NCBI GenBank assembly: GCA_025450855.1
Contig: JANWLL010000027.1
Span: forward strand, 1-36,705
Direction of reading: 5' to 3'
DNA: 36,705 bases
From: Vulcanimicrobiia bacterium
GTDB lineage: Bacteria; Vulcanimicrobiota; Vulcanimicrobiia; Eremiobacterales; Eremiobacteraceae
Below are positions 17,390-26,770 of the stretch, piece after piece. Both the position numbers and the translations under genes were made by a program. The notes under the pieces were generated by a model, which saw only the letters and a program-made list of their open reading frames with translations, did no database searches and was not told the DNA's origin. How positions within the stretch are numbered: the first letter of the stretch is position 1; each line of letters begins with the position of its first letter.

Positions 17390-18667
17390 ATGCGTATTTC
17401 TGCGCTGTTCGCGTACTCATTCGTCGTTCTCGGCATGGTGACGAGCGGCTGCTCGCAAGGCACCGCGGTGGCTCCGGCGTCGACCCTGCAAGGTCTGACG
17501 GAGCTGCACGCGCGGCGCGGCGGGCCTGCCCCGAATCACGTCCTCACCTGGCTCATCCTCGACGCACCGGGCGGCCCGAATATCGATCCGTCGAAAGTGG
17601 TCCAGTGGGTGGACTACACGATGACGAAACAACCGACGTCGCAGATCGCCCATAGCCTCGGTATGAAGACGATAATGTACACCGATCCTAACCGGACGGG
17701 TCCCGGCGATCTTATGCACACGAACGACGAGTCGACGTACGCGCACGACTGCAGCAACAATCGCATCCAGGTGATCGGCAAAGACAAGCAGCTCATGAAC
17801 GTCTACTCCTCGCACTTGTGGAAGCTGTGGCCGAAAGCCGTCCAAGAGATGATCAGCTGGGATGGCGGCGGCGTGTACGACTACATCTTCGAGGACACGG
17901 CCGATTCGGTCGTGGGTGTGAAGTTGAGCGCCATCCCGTGCAACTTCGATCAGACGCGCTGGACGAACGAGACGAACGACCTCGACAGCACGCTCGGGTA
18001 TCCGATCATCTACAACGGTCTCGCCCACGTGCCGCCCGGAACCGCGAGCCCAGCGCCGGCTATCGGGTTGAATCCGACGAGCAGCGGCGGGATGGGCGAG
18101 GACTGCTACGTCGGCCGGACGCCGACGGGATACCATTACGTGCCGAACTGGCTGGCGATGGAGAACACCGAGCTGACGATGCTGGCCGAAGGCCGGACGT
18201 TCATCTGTCACGGCGACGCTCACGTGCAAGCATCGTCGAACGACGCGCTTCGCACGTACTTCTTCGCGTCGTTCCTGCTGACGTACGACGTCGCGAGTTC
18301 GGTCGTGAACACGGAGTTCTTGACGCCGTCACAAGTGACGATCATGCCGGAGACGCAGCTCGTGGCCGAACAGCCGCTCGTGCCGACGCCGTCGAGCATT
18401 GACGCGCTGGCGCAGCCCGGCGGCGTATACGGCAGGGAATATGCGACGTGCTATCTCGCGGGAGCATCGATCGGCCCGTGCGCCGTGGCTGTGAATCCGA
18501 ACAATCCGAAGGCGGTTCCGCCTCTGCCGTTCCCTTGGCCCGGCAAATACACGCACACGATGACGATGAACGGTGCGGGCGCCTACGACGGTGGAACGGT
18601 CAGGACGAACGGACCCGCGCCGCCCGCGAACATGAAGGGCGGAACGGCGGTCATCGCGTTTCCCTAG
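17390..18667 (+). CDS. Secreted lipoprotein, possible TIM-barrel glycoside-hydrolase-like protein of unknown function
   Basis: Lipobox VTSGCSQ; LGMKTIMYTDPNRTGPGD and GGGVYDYIFEDTAD strand-end acidic motifs suggest a TIM barrel. Confidence 0.5.
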   Translation: MRISALFAYSFVVLGMVTSGCSQGTAVAPASTLQGLTELHARRGGPAPNHVLTWLILDAPGGPNIDPSKVVQWVDYTMTKQPTSQIAHSLGMKTIMYTDPNRTGPGDLMHTNDESTYAHDCSNNRIQVIGKDKQLMNVYSSHLWKLWPKAVQEMISWDGGGVYDYIFEDTADSVVGVKLSAIPCNFDQTRWTNETNDLDSTLGYPIIYNGLAHVPPGTASPAPAIGLNPTSSGGMGEDCYVGRTPTGYHYVPNWLAMENTELTMLAEGRTFICHGDAHVQASSNDALRTYFFASFLLTYDVASSVVNTEFLTPSQVTIMPETQLVAEQPLVPTPSSIDALAQPGGVYGREYATCYLAGASIGPCAVAVNPNNPKAVPPLPFPWPGKYTHTMTMNGAGAYDGGTVRTNGPAPPANMKGGTAVIAFP

Positions 18668-19158
18668 GGAGACGGGGTGGGCATCGGTTTGCGCGGCTCG
18701 CTTGTCGGCAGGTAGACGGGTTCGCCACCGCCGATCCCGAGCGCTTTCGCGACGGCGAGCGCGTCATCGTCGAGTTGCGATGATCTCGTGCCGGTGGGGC
18801 AGCTGAGGTCGGGGCTGCGCTGCCCGCGCCACCACACGAACGCAGACGTGCCGAAGGAAGCGCTCTTCATGCACGGCGCGACTTGAAGCTTCGAGAGCGG
18901 CATGCCGCTCGCCGCATCGGCGAAGAATTTCGTCGCCAAGGATCTGTCGATCGTCGCCGTTGCGCGGCGTGCGCCCCAGAAGAACTCTACGTTGCCGGAG
19001 CGTTGCACGACGATCCGATAGCCCGCCGCGTTCGTCGAGCCGGTGTTGAGGATGACAGCCGCATCCTTCGGAACCGGGAGGTACGGCACGGGTGCGGCCG
19101 CCGAGGCCGCAGATGCCGCCGCGATCAACGCGGTCGCCGCGAGTAATGCCGTCTTCAT
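18664..19158 (-). CDS. Hypothetical secreted protein
   Basis: Signal peptide MKTALLAATALIAAASAASAAAP; convergent 4-nt overlap with the upstream gene. Confidence 0.6.
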   Translation of the reverse strand: MKTALLAATALIAAASAASAAAPVPYLPVPKDAAVILNTGSTNAAGYRIVVQRSGNVEFFWGARRATATIDRSLATKFFADAASGMPLSKLQVAPCMKSASFGTSAFVWWRGQRSPDLSCPTGTRSSQLDDDALAVAKALGIGGGEPVYLPTSEPRKPMPTPSP

Positions 19159-19192
19159 ATAGGTGAGAACGCTCCTCGCCCACGCGTTCGTT

Positions 19193-19222
19193 GCGCTTGC
19201 GAGAGGCGTTTTTCGCAAGCGC
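19193..19222. repeat. Perfect 10-bp inverted repeat upstream of tRNA-Leu
   Basis: GCGCTTGCGA (19193-19202) / TCGCAAGCGC (19213-19222). Confidence 0.5.
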
Positions 19223-19242
19223 GGGAAAACCTCGCGTCCCTG

Positions 19243-19326
19243 GCCGAAGTGGCGAAACTGGCAGACGCGCAAGTTTCAGGTATTTGTGTCCGAAAGGACG
19301 TGCAGGTTCGAGTCCTGTCTTCGGCA
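19243..19326 (+). tRNA. tRNA-Leu (CAG)
   Basis: GCCGAAG/CTTCGGC acceptor, CAAGT-TTCAGGT-ATTTG anticodon arm with CAG, long variable arm TCCGAAAGGA, TTCGAGT T-loop, discriminator A, no encoded CCA. Confidence 0.92.
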
Positions 19327-19378
19327 AGAAACGCGTCCCTTTCACCATGCCCCGCGCTGAAAATCACGAGGAGTTCGA

Positions 19379-20656
19379 ATGTCTTCCACCCTTGACCGGT
19401 CGGCAGTCCAGTCCGAGAAGAACGTCTGGCAGATGGCTCAGGCGCAGCTCGACGACGTCGCGAAGCTCATCGGCCTCGACGCGTCCGTCCATGCGTATCT
19501 ACGCGTTCCGAAGCGCGTGCTCACCGTGTCGGTCCCCTGCGAGATGGACGATCGCACGCTGCGCGTATTCGAGGGCTATCGCGTTCAGCACAATATGTCG
19601 CGCGGACCGGCGAAAGGCGGCATCCGGTTCCATCCGGACGTGTCGCTCGACGAAGTGAAGGCGCTCGCGATGTGGATGACGTGGAAGTGCTCGCTCGTCA
19701 ACATCCCGTTCGGCGGCGCGAAGGGCGGCGTTATCTGCGATCCCAAGTCGATGTCGATGCGCGAGCTCGAGAACATGACGCGCCGTTACACGACCGAGAT
19801 CTCGATCATCATAGGGCCAGAGAAAGACATCCCCGCACCGGACGTCTATACGACCCCGCAGATCATGGCATGGATCATGGACACGTACTCCATGCAGAAG
19901 GGCTACTCGATACCCGGCGTCGTCACCGGCAAACCGATCGCGATCGGCGGTTCGCTCGGCCGCGACAAAGCGACGGCGAGAGGATGCCTCGTCGTGGCCA
20001 ACGAGGCGATGGCGGAGATCGGGCGCAACATCAACGGTGCGACGGCCTCTATCCAGGGCTTCGGGAACGCCGGCATGCACTCGGCCGAGCTCTTCGCGGA
20101 GGCGGGCTACAAGATCGTCGCCGTCTCGGACAGCCGCGGCGGCGTGGGCAATCCGAAGGGGCTCGACGTCGGCAAGCTCATCGCGTTCAAGCAAGAGACC
20201 GGCAGCGTATCCGGTTTCTCCGGCGGCGACACGATGTCGAACAAAGAGATCCTCGAGTGCGAGTGCGACGTGCTCGTGCCCGCGGCGCTCGAAAAAGTCA
20301 TCACCGCGGAGAACGCGCCGCGAATCCGCGCGAAGATCATCGCCGAAGCGGCGAACGGGCCGACTCTGCCCGAAGCCGACGACATCCTCTTCGACCGCGG
20401 CATCATGGTGCTGCCCGACATCCTCGCGAACGCCGGCGGCGTGACGGTCTCGTACTTCGAGTGGGTGCAAGACCTGCAAGAGGACTTCTGGGATGAAGAC
20501 AAAGTCAACGAGCGGCTCAAGCGCAAGATGACGAAGGCCTTTAGCGAGACGCTCGAGCAGTCGAAGAAGCTCAAGGTCCACATGCGGCGCGCGGCCTACG
20601 TCGTCGCGGTCAGCCGGGTCGCGGAAGCGACGAAGCTGCGCGGCGTCTATCCGTAA
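19379..20656 (+). CDS. Glutamate dehydrogenase (Glu/Leu/Phe/Val dehydrogenase family)
   Basis: GYRVQHNMSRGPAKGGIRFHPDVSLDEVKALAMWMTWKCSLVNIPFGGAKGGV; QGFGNAGMHSAEL. Confidence 0.95.
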   Translation: MSSTLDRSAVQSEKNVWQMAQAQLDDVAKLIGLDASVHAYLRVPKRVLTVSVPCEMDDRTLRVFEGYRVQHNMSRGPAKGGIRFHPDVSLDEVKALAMWMTWKCSLVNIPFGGAKGGVICDPKSMSMRELENMTRRYTTEISIIIGPEKDIPAPDVYTTPQIMAWIMDTYSMQKGYSIPGVVTGKPIAIGGSLGRDKATARGCLVVANEAMAEIGRNINGATASIQGFGNAGMHSAELFAEAGYKIVAVSDSRGGVGNPKGLDVGKLIAFKQETGSVSGFSGGDTMSNKEILECECDVLVPAALEKVITAENAPRIRAKIIAEAANGPTLPEADDILFDRGIMVLPDILANAGGVTVSYFEWVQDLQEDFWDEDKVNERLKRKMTKAFSETLEQSKKLKVHMRRAAYVVAVSRVAEATKLRGVYP

Positions 20657-20719
20657 CGGGTAGGGAAACACATCGGGCGGCGGCAAACTCTCACGCCCCC
20701 TGAGACGGAGGACCTGATC

Positions 20720-21628
20720 TTGGCCAGCAATCCAAGCATCGGCGTCGTCGGCGTGGGCCGGATGGGCGCGAATATCGCCCGCCGGTTGAAAGACGTCGGC
20801 TACCCGATCGCAGCGGTCCACGACATCCAGCCGGACTTGGCACGTTCGATCGCGGCCGAGTTCGGCGCGCAGGCATCGCCGACGCTCGCCGGCGTCACGT
20901 CGGCGTCCGATGTCGTCATCACGGTCGTGACCGACGACGCCGCGATGCGCCGCATCTACGCGCAAAGCGGCGACAGCCTTCTGCAGGGCGCGAACGGAAA
21001 GCTCTTCATCAACTGCGCGACGATATCGCCCGACGTTCACGTCGAGGTCGAGAGGCTCGTCGAAGCCGCCGACGGCCGGAGCCTCGAGGCGTGCATGGCG
21101 AGCTCGATCCCTCAGGCCCGTGACGGCTCGCTCTACCTCATGATCGGCGGTCGCAAGGATGCGTTCGAAAAGGCGCGTCCGATGCTCGAGCGCATGAGCA
21201 AGTCGCTCCGCTACGTCGGCGCGAGCGGTGAAGCGGCCAAGGTGAAAGCGCTCGTCAACATGGTCATGAACATCAACACCGCAGGTCTCGCCGAAGGCCT
21301 CGGCCTCGGTGATGCGCTCGGGCTCGATCTCGACATGCTGCGCGAGATATTCGCGCAGACCGGTGCGAACTCGCGCGTGCTCGAGACAGACGGCGCCGAC
21401 ATGCAGAACCGAGAACACGATTGCTATTTCTCGGCGGCGCACGCCGCGAAGGACTCGGGCATCGCGCTCGAGCTCGCGCGGTCGGCGGGTCTCGACCTGC
21501 CGCTCGCCGCCGCCACGAAGGGCCAGTTCGACGCGATGATCGGCCAAGGGCTGGGCGAACTCGACAAGTCCGGCGTCGCAGAATTGACGTTCAAATCCAG
21601 GCACGCTCCGACGCTCGCGCGCGCCTGA
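20720..21628 (+). CDS. NAD(P)-dependent 3-hydroxyisobutyrate dehydrogenase-family oxidoreductase
   Basis: GVVGVGRMGANIARRL Rossmann start; LIMIGGRKDAFEKARPMLERM; GEAAKVKALVNMVM. Confidence 0.88.
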   Translation: MASNPSIGVVGVGRMGANIARRLKDVGYPIAAVHDIQPDLARSIAAEFGAQASPTLAGVTSASDVVITVVTDDAAMRRIYAQSGDSLLQGANGKLFINCATISPDVHVEVERLVEAADGRSLEACMASSIPQARDGSLYLMIGGRKDAFEKARPMLERMSKSLRYVGASGEAAKVKALVNMVMNINTAGLAEGLGLGDALGLDLDMLREIFAQTGANSRVLETDGADMQNREHDCYFSAAHAAKDSGIALELARSAGLDLPLAAATKGQFDAMIGQGLGELDKSGVAELTFKSRHAPTLARA

Positions 21629-21666
21629 TCGTACTCCGCTGCTCGCTAACCGAAAGGATCCACCCA

Positions 21667-22113
21667 ATGGCAACCGCAACCGAAAAACAAGTCGTCCCGT
21701 TCATCCCGTCGAGCGCGATGGGCCCGCTCGGCGTCGCCCACCTCCCGCGACTGTGGACGAAGCTGTCGCTCGGCAACGCCGGGGTTCTCGCCGAAGGGTG
21801 GGATTATTGCGGCCAGGGCTTCGACGACATGACGATCGGCGACCTCGGACTCGACAAGTCCAAGCTGCTCGACTTCGTCAAGAACAGCAAGCCGACGTAC
21901 GTGCAATTCGAAGAGTACGTCAAGGCGAACGGTAACACCGACGCCGCTACAGTCAAGAAGCACAACGACGCGGTGTTCGGATACAACCATGGCGACGACA
22001 CGTGCAAAGGGATCCGGGGAGCGACCGGATTGAAGGGTGACAGCGTCAAGGATGCCGTCACGCTCAACATGCTCGAGGATCTGCACGAGCTGCACACGCA
22101 GCTCGGCCGCTAG
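21667..22113 (+). CDS. DUF5069-like small protein
   Basis: LPRLWTKLSLGNAGVLAEGWDYCGQGFDDMTIGDLGLDKSKLLDFV resembles DUF5069 proteins; recalled, not searched. Confidence 0.55.
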   Translation: MATATEKQVVPFIPSSAMGPLGVAHLPRLWTKLSLGNAGVLAEGWDYCGQGFDDMTIGDLGLDKSKLLDFVKNSKPTYVQFEEYVKANGNTDAATVKKHNDAVFGYNHGDDTCKGIRGATGLKGDSVKDAVTLNMLEDLHELHTQLGR

Positions 22114-22117
22114 GCGC

Positions 22118-22912
22118 TCACACTCCCAAGAAGGCCGCCACCTCCGTCGCGAACGCGTCGAACGCGGTGCGATGGAGGTTGTGGCCCTCGTCGGGAAACT
22201 CAGCGATGCGTACGTTCGCGCCGCCGCGCGCCTTCAGGTGCGCGACGTCATTTGTCGACATGACCGAGTCATCGGGTCCGGCTGCGAAGACGAGCAGCGG
22301 CTTCGGGTAATCGACGACCGCTTCGAGCAGGTTCCAACCACCTTCGTCGACGCGATTCTCCGATCCGAGACGTGCGATCGGCTCGGCCGCCATGTGCTCG
22401 ACCGCATGCAGCTTGCCTTCGACGTCGGTCGGATGCCAGGCGGCGAGCGCCGAGCGGATCGAGAGTTCACGCGCGGGTTTCGGGAGCGCGAACAGCGCCT
22501 GCGCATCGTCGAGGTAGTCGGCGTTCCACGTTCCCGGCAGCACGCGCAACACCGGGTCGATAGCGACGACGCGTTGAGCATCGTCGCGTTTGCCGGCGAG
22601 GATGACGACTGCTCCGCCCCACGAATGCCCGACGAGCGCGAACAAGTCCGACCCGAGCGATCGCGCGACGGCGTCGATATCCGCGACATGCGTTTCGAGC
22701 GTCATCGGGCCACGCGTGCCTGAAGCGTCACCATGCCCGCGCTGATCGTACGCCGCTATCCGGCAGCGCCCGTCGAGGCGCTGTCCTAGCCTGACCCACG
22801 CTTTGCGAGAACTCGTCATGCCGTGGACGCAGAGCACGATGGGTCCGCCCTCTCCCCATACCTCCAGGATAGTGCGGGCGCCGTCGTCGAGATCGATTTC
22901 AGTCGTGGCCAT
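22118..22912 (-). CDS. Alpha/beta hydrolase
   Basis: VLCVHGMTSSRKAW; YDQRGHGDA; GHSWGG nucleophile elbow; DEGHNLH. Confidence 0.9.
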   Translation of the reverse strand: MATTEIDLDDGARTILEVWGEGGPIVLCVHGMTSSRKAWVRLGQRLDGRCRIAAYDQRGHGDASGTRGPMTLETHVADIDAVARSLGSDLFALVGHSWGGAVVILAGKRDDAQRVVAIDPVLRVLPGTWNADYLDDAQALFALPKPARELSIRSALAAWHPTDVEGKLHAVEHMAAEPIARLGSENRVDEGGWNLLEAVVDYPKPLLVFAAGPDDSVMSTNDVAHLKARGGANVRIAEFPDEGHNLHRTAFDAFATEVAAFLGV

Positions 22913-23003
22913 AGCCGCGGCGATTCTCGTGGCGGCGGTCTCTGTCCCGCGTCGCAGCGAAGGTTTGGCGGGTTGCGTCTTAAGGCAGTCCGAATGAGCC
23001 GCG

Positions 23004-23939
23004 ATGGATTTTGCCGACGACGTAAGGTCGGGCTTGAGCGCGCCGCAAAAGCGCCTTTTGCCGAAGTACCTCTACGACGACCTCGGGTCGGCGCTTTTCG
23101 ACGCGATCACGGCGCTTCCGGAATACTATCTGACGAACGCCGAGGCGGAGATCCTCCGTGACCACGCCGGTGAGATCATCGACGCGGTCGGCTACCCTGT
23201 CGAGCTCATCGAGCTCGGCAGCGGCAGTGCGGTGAAGACGCGTCACCTCATCGACGCCGCGTTCGTGCGCCAGCAGACGTTGCGTTTCTGCCCGATCGAC
23301 ATCTCCAGCGCCGCACTCGACGCGAGCGCGAAGGCATTGCGCCGGGAATATCCGCGCATCGTCGTCGACGGCATCAACGCCGAATATCTCAGCGGCATCG
23401 CGCGGCTCTCGCGCAACGGCGCGCGCTGCCGGCTCGCGCTCTTCCTCGGGTCGAATATCGGCAACTTCGAGCCCGACGAGGCACGCTCGACGCTCTCCGC
23501 CCTGCGGTCGGTGCTCGACCCCGGCGACGGGTTTCTCCTCGGCGCCGACCTGAAGAAAGACGCGCGAACGCTCGAAGCCGCGTACGACGACCCGACCGGC
23601 GTCACCGCGGCGTTCAGCCGCAACCTGCTCGGCAGGATCAATCGCGAGCTCGGCGGCCGGTTCGACTTGTCGACGTTCCAGCACACGGCGCGTTACAATG
23701 CGGCTGCGTCGAGGATCGAGATCCGCCTGGTCAGCACGATCGAACAAGATGTGGCGATCGACCATGTCGGCATCGTCGCGCACTTCGACGCGGGCGAGCC
23801 GATCTACACCGAGTCGTCATATAAGTTCGACGACGCATCGATCTCGTCGCTGGCAGTGGCTGCGGGATTCGCGGTGACAGGCCGCTGGACCGACGCATCC
23901 GAGCGCTTCGCGGACTATCTGCTGACGGCTCAGAGCTGA
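23004..23939 (+). CDS. egtD: L-histidine N-alpha-methyltransferase EgtD-like
   Basis: LPKYLYDDLGSALFDAITALPEYYLTNAEAEIL; ELGSGSAVKTRHLI; LFLGSNIGNFEPDEA. Confidence 0.9.
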   Translation: MDFADDVRSGLSAPQKRLLPKYLYDDLGSALFDAITALPEYYLTNAEAEILRDHAGEIIDAVGYPVELIELGSGSAVKTRHLIDAAFVRQQTLRFCPIDISSAALDASAKALRREYPRIVVDGINAEYLSGIARLSRNGARCRLALFLGSNIGNFEPDEARSTLSALRSVLDPGDGFLLGADLKKDARTLEAAYDDPTGVTAAFSRNLLGRINRELGGRFDLSTFQHTARYNAAASRIEIRLVSTIEQDVAIDHVGIVAHFDAGEPIYTESSYKFDDASISSLAVAAGFAVTGRWTDASERFADYLLTAQS

Positions 23940-23971
23940 AAAAGTCGAGGTGGCTTAGGGCGCCTTCGCGA

Positions 23972-24001
23972 AAACGTCCTGACTCTTGAGGGGGGACGTT
24001 T
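23972..24001 (+). promoter_or_regulatory. Hairpin overlapping the Shine-Dalgarno region of the repeat-protein gene
   Basis: AAACGTCC (23972-23979) pairs with GGACGTTT (23994-24001); 3' arm overlaps GAGGGGGGAC before ATG 24005. Confidence 0.4.
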
Positions 24002-24004
24002 CAT

Positions 24005-25273
24005 ATGCGGAACCACGGGCTTCGAATTCTTGCGAGCGCCGGCGCGTTGAGCATCGCGGCGCTTTCGCTTTTCTGCAGCGCATCCGCGTCGACGACGCAA
24101 GGGATCGTGTACGACTTCACCGGCGGCAACGACGGCGGCAACGCGGCGACGTCGGTCGCGTTCGACCTTCAAGGCCGCGCGTATGTCACCACCGTTCAAG
24201 GCGGCGTCGACGGGTGTGGCACCCTCGACCGCCTGACCCCGAAGCAGGGCTCATGGATGGAGCAGACGGTGTGGACGTTCACGTGCGGCGCCGATGGGAA
24301 AAATCCGCACGGGGGCGTGACGTTCGATTCCGCAGGCAACCTCTTCGGAACGACCGTCGCGGGCGGCTCGGGCGGGATATGCGTGGGCGACGGCTGCGGC
24401 GTCATCTTCAGGAAGGGCGCGCATGACGGGTTTCGCGTGATCTACAACTTCACCGGCAACAAAGACGGCTTTGGCCCCGGCAATCCGGTGGCGATCGATT
24501 CGCACGAGAATCTCTACGGCGACGCTCCGGACGGCGGTGCCCACGGGGTTGGCGTCGTCTATCAGCTGTCGTTCCACCGCGCGCAATGGCAGCTCAAGGT
24601 GCTGCACGCGTTCACCGGCGGCAACGACGGCGGGATCGGATCGCTCGGCCCGCTGCTCGTCGACTCCGCCGGCGACATCTTCGGCGTCACCGAGATCGGC
24701 GGTCTCCACCAAGCGGGCACTGCTTTCAAGCTCGTGCCCGGGCCGAACAACACCTTCAGCTTCAGCGTCATCTACCAGTTCAAAGGCTTGCCCGATGCCG
24801 GCTCTCCGTACGGCGGCCTCATCGCCGATGCGCAAGGCGACCTTTTCGGCACGACGTACTTCGGCGGAACCTCGGGTAACGGCGCGGTCTACGAATTGAT
24901 GCCGAGATCGACCGGGAGATACGCCGAGCGCGTGCTCTACAGCTTCACCGGCGGCAGCGACGGCGGCAATCCGACGTCGACGCTCGTGTTCGACGCAGCC
25001 GGCGATCTCTTCGGCACGACCGACGTGGGCGGCGGCTCGTGCGGCTGCGGCGTCGTCTTCAAGATCGACCACATGACCGGCATGGAGAGCGTCGTCCACG
25101 CGTTCGGCTCGACCGGCAGCGACGGACAATCGCCGCTGTACGGGCTGACGCCTGACGCGAACGGGAACCTCTTCACTTCGACTGTCGGCGGCGGCTCGTT
25201 CGGCCAAGGCGTCGTCTTCGGGATGACGCCCTCGGCGCGGCGCACTATGAAGGATGCGATCCGGGCGCACTAG
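24005..25273 (+). CDS. Secreted tandem-repeat protein (TIGR03803-like repeats)
   Basis: Repeated units such as VLYSFTGGSDGGNPTSTLVFDAAGDLFGTTDVGGG..GVVFKI; signal peptide. Confidence 0.85.
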   Translation: MRNHGLRILASAGALSIAALSLFCSASASTTQGIVYDFTGGNDGGNAATSVAFDLQGRAYVTTVQGGVDGCGTLDRLTPKQGSWMEQTVWTFTCGADGKNPHGGVTFDSAGNLFGTTVAGGSGGICVGDGCGVIFRKGAHDGFRVIYNFTGNKDGFGPGNPVAIDSHENLYGDAPDGGAHGVGVVYQLSFHRAQWQLKVLHAFTGGNDGGIGSLGPLLVDSAGDIFGVTEIGGLHQAGTAFKLVPGPNNTFSFSVIYQFKGLPDAGSPYGGLIADAQGDLFGTTYFGGTSGNGAVYELMPRSTGRYAERVLYSFTGGSDGGNPTSTLVFDAAGDLFGTTDVGGGSCGCGVVFKIDHMTGMESVVHAFGSTGSDGQSPLYGLTPDANGNLFTSTVGGGSFGQGVVFGMTPSARRTMKDAIRAH

Positions 25274-25274
25274 C

Positions 25275-25730
25275 GTGAAGGCCAACTACGCGCTCGTCCT
25301 CCTCCGCTTGTTCCTCGGGGTTACGTTCGCGATCGCGGTGTACCCCAAACTCGCGGCGGGCGCGCAGTATCCTGAGATACTGAGCGCTTTCCTCGAACGC
25401 TTCGCACTGGCGAATGCGCACTCGTTCTACGCCGCGTTTCTCTCGAGTACCGTCCTGCCGCACGTGGCCACGTTCGGCGTCCTCGTCGAAATCGCCGAGA
25501 CGTTCGTCGCGCTCGCGCTCATCACGGGTACCGCGACGAGGCTCGCGGCCGCCATAGGGATGTTCCTCGTCACGAACTACATGTTCGCCAAGGGTCTATG
25601 GTGGTGGTATCCGTCGAGCAACGATGCGGCGGACTTCATGATAGCACTAGCGCTCATCATCGGCAGTGCTGGGCGGACGTTCGGCGTCGACGCGCTCCTC
25701 GCGGCGCGATTCCCTAAGATCCCATGGTAG
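25275..25730 (+). CDS. DoxX-family membrane protein
   Basis: LVLLRLFLGVTFAIAVYPKL; ETFVALALITGTATRLAAAIGMFLVTNYMFAKG. Confidence 0.75.
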   Translation: MKANYALVLLRLFLGVTFAIAVYPKLAAGAQYPEILSAFLERFALANAHSFYAAFLSSTVLPHVATFGVLVEIAETFVALALITGTATRLAAAIGMFLVTNYMFAKGLWWWYPSSNDAADFMIALALIIGSAGRTFGVDALLAARFPKIPW

Positions 25731-25742
25731 GTCGACGATCCG

Positions 25743-26156
25743 ATGGTGGGCCCGGTGGGCGCGCGAACGACCTTTCTCGGTAAGCTGCTCGGTATCTATC
25801 TCGTCCTCGTCTCGATCGCGATGGCGGCGAACAAGGCTGCGACGATCCAGACGGTGACGGCGCTCATCCACGACGCGCCGGTGATCTTCGTCTTAGGCCT
25901 GATCTTGGTGGCGGCGGGGCTTGCCATGATCCTCAGCGTCGGCGGGTGGTCGCGGGGCGCACTCCCGCTCGTGGTCAGCCTCGTGAGCTGGCTGACGCTG
26001 ATCAAGGGCCTCGCTTTTCTCCTCTGGCCGCCCAGCGCAGCGCCGGGTATCGTGCTCTGGGGCTCGCTGTACGAGCAGTTCTTCTATGTGGACGTGGCGA
26101 TCGTGTTCGTTCTCGGCGCTTACCTGACGATCGCGAGCTTCAAGGCGCGCGCTTAA
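25743..26156 (+). CDS. Hypothetical 4-TM membrane protein
   Basis: Four predicted hydrophobic segments; downstream of the DoxX-like gene. Confidence 0.6.
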   Translation: MVGPVGARTTFLGKLLGIYLVLVSIAMAANKAATIQTVTALIHDAPVIFVLGLILVAAGLAMILSVGGWSRGALPLVVSLVSWLTLIKGLAFLLWPPSAAPGIVLWGSLYEQFFYVDVAIVFVLGAYLTIASFKARA

Positions 26157-26770
26157 CGCGATGCCACGAAGCGGCGTTCGAGCGCGCGTAGCGACCCGTC
26201 CGCCGCGAGCGCGAGCAGCATCGCGGCGATCGCGCCGGTGACGGCTTTCGCATCGTTGCCCTGATCGATGCCGGCGAAGATGAGCGTACCGAGACCGCCC
26301 GCGCCGACCCATGCCGCGACGCTCGCGATGCCGACGATCGATACCGTCGCGACGCGCACGCCCGCGATGAAAACGGGGGTCGCGAGCGGACGCTCGATGC
26401 GCCAGAACACCTGCCACGCCCCCATGCCGAGACCGCGCGCCGCCTCGACGACGCCGCGATCGACGCCCGCGATGCCGGCGGCGACGTTTCGCACGAGGAT
26501 CATCTGCGCATACGCCGCGAGCGCCGTGACGGCAGTCCAAAAACCGAGACCCTCGACGAGGACGAGCACGCCGAGCAGCGCCATGCTCGGGATCGTGTAG
26601 ATCGCGCCGAGGAGCCCGAGGATAGGAGCGCCGACGGCAGGTGCCCGCGCGGCGAGAACGCCGAGGGGTATCGCGATCGCGAGCGCGATGAGCAGCGACA
26701 CGAGGGATATGAGCGCGTGCTGGCCGACCGCCAGCCAAACGTCCGATTGATGTCCGAGGAAGTACGTCAT
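26153..26770 (-). CDS. Osmoprotectant ABC transporter permease (OpuCB/OpuCD-like)
   Basis: Permease TM pattern; VVEAARGLGMGAWQVFWRIERPLATPVFIAGVRVATVSIVGIA. Confidence 0.88.
   Translation of the reverse strand: MTYFLGHQSDVWLAVGQHALISLVSLLIALAIAIPLGVLAARAPAVGAPILGLLGAIYTIPSMALLGVLVLVEGLGFWTAVTALAAYAQMILVRNVAAGIAGVDRGVVEAARGLGMGAWQVFWRIERPLATPVFIAGVRVATVSIVGIASVAAWVGAGGLGTLIFAGIDQGNDAKAVTGAIAAMLLALAADGSLRALERRFVASR

Noticed and set aside
19191-19658. ORF containing SGETGRRASFRYLCPKGRAGSSPV
   Set aside because: Translation through the tRNA-Leu gene, a known annotation artefact.
19499-21679. 726-aa minus-strand ORF (and similar long antisense ORFs such as 4756-6771)
   Set aside because: Antisense to clear genes (glutamate dehydrogenase, dehydrogenase, pst permeases), with Arg/Asp/Val-rich composition typical of high-GC shadow frames.
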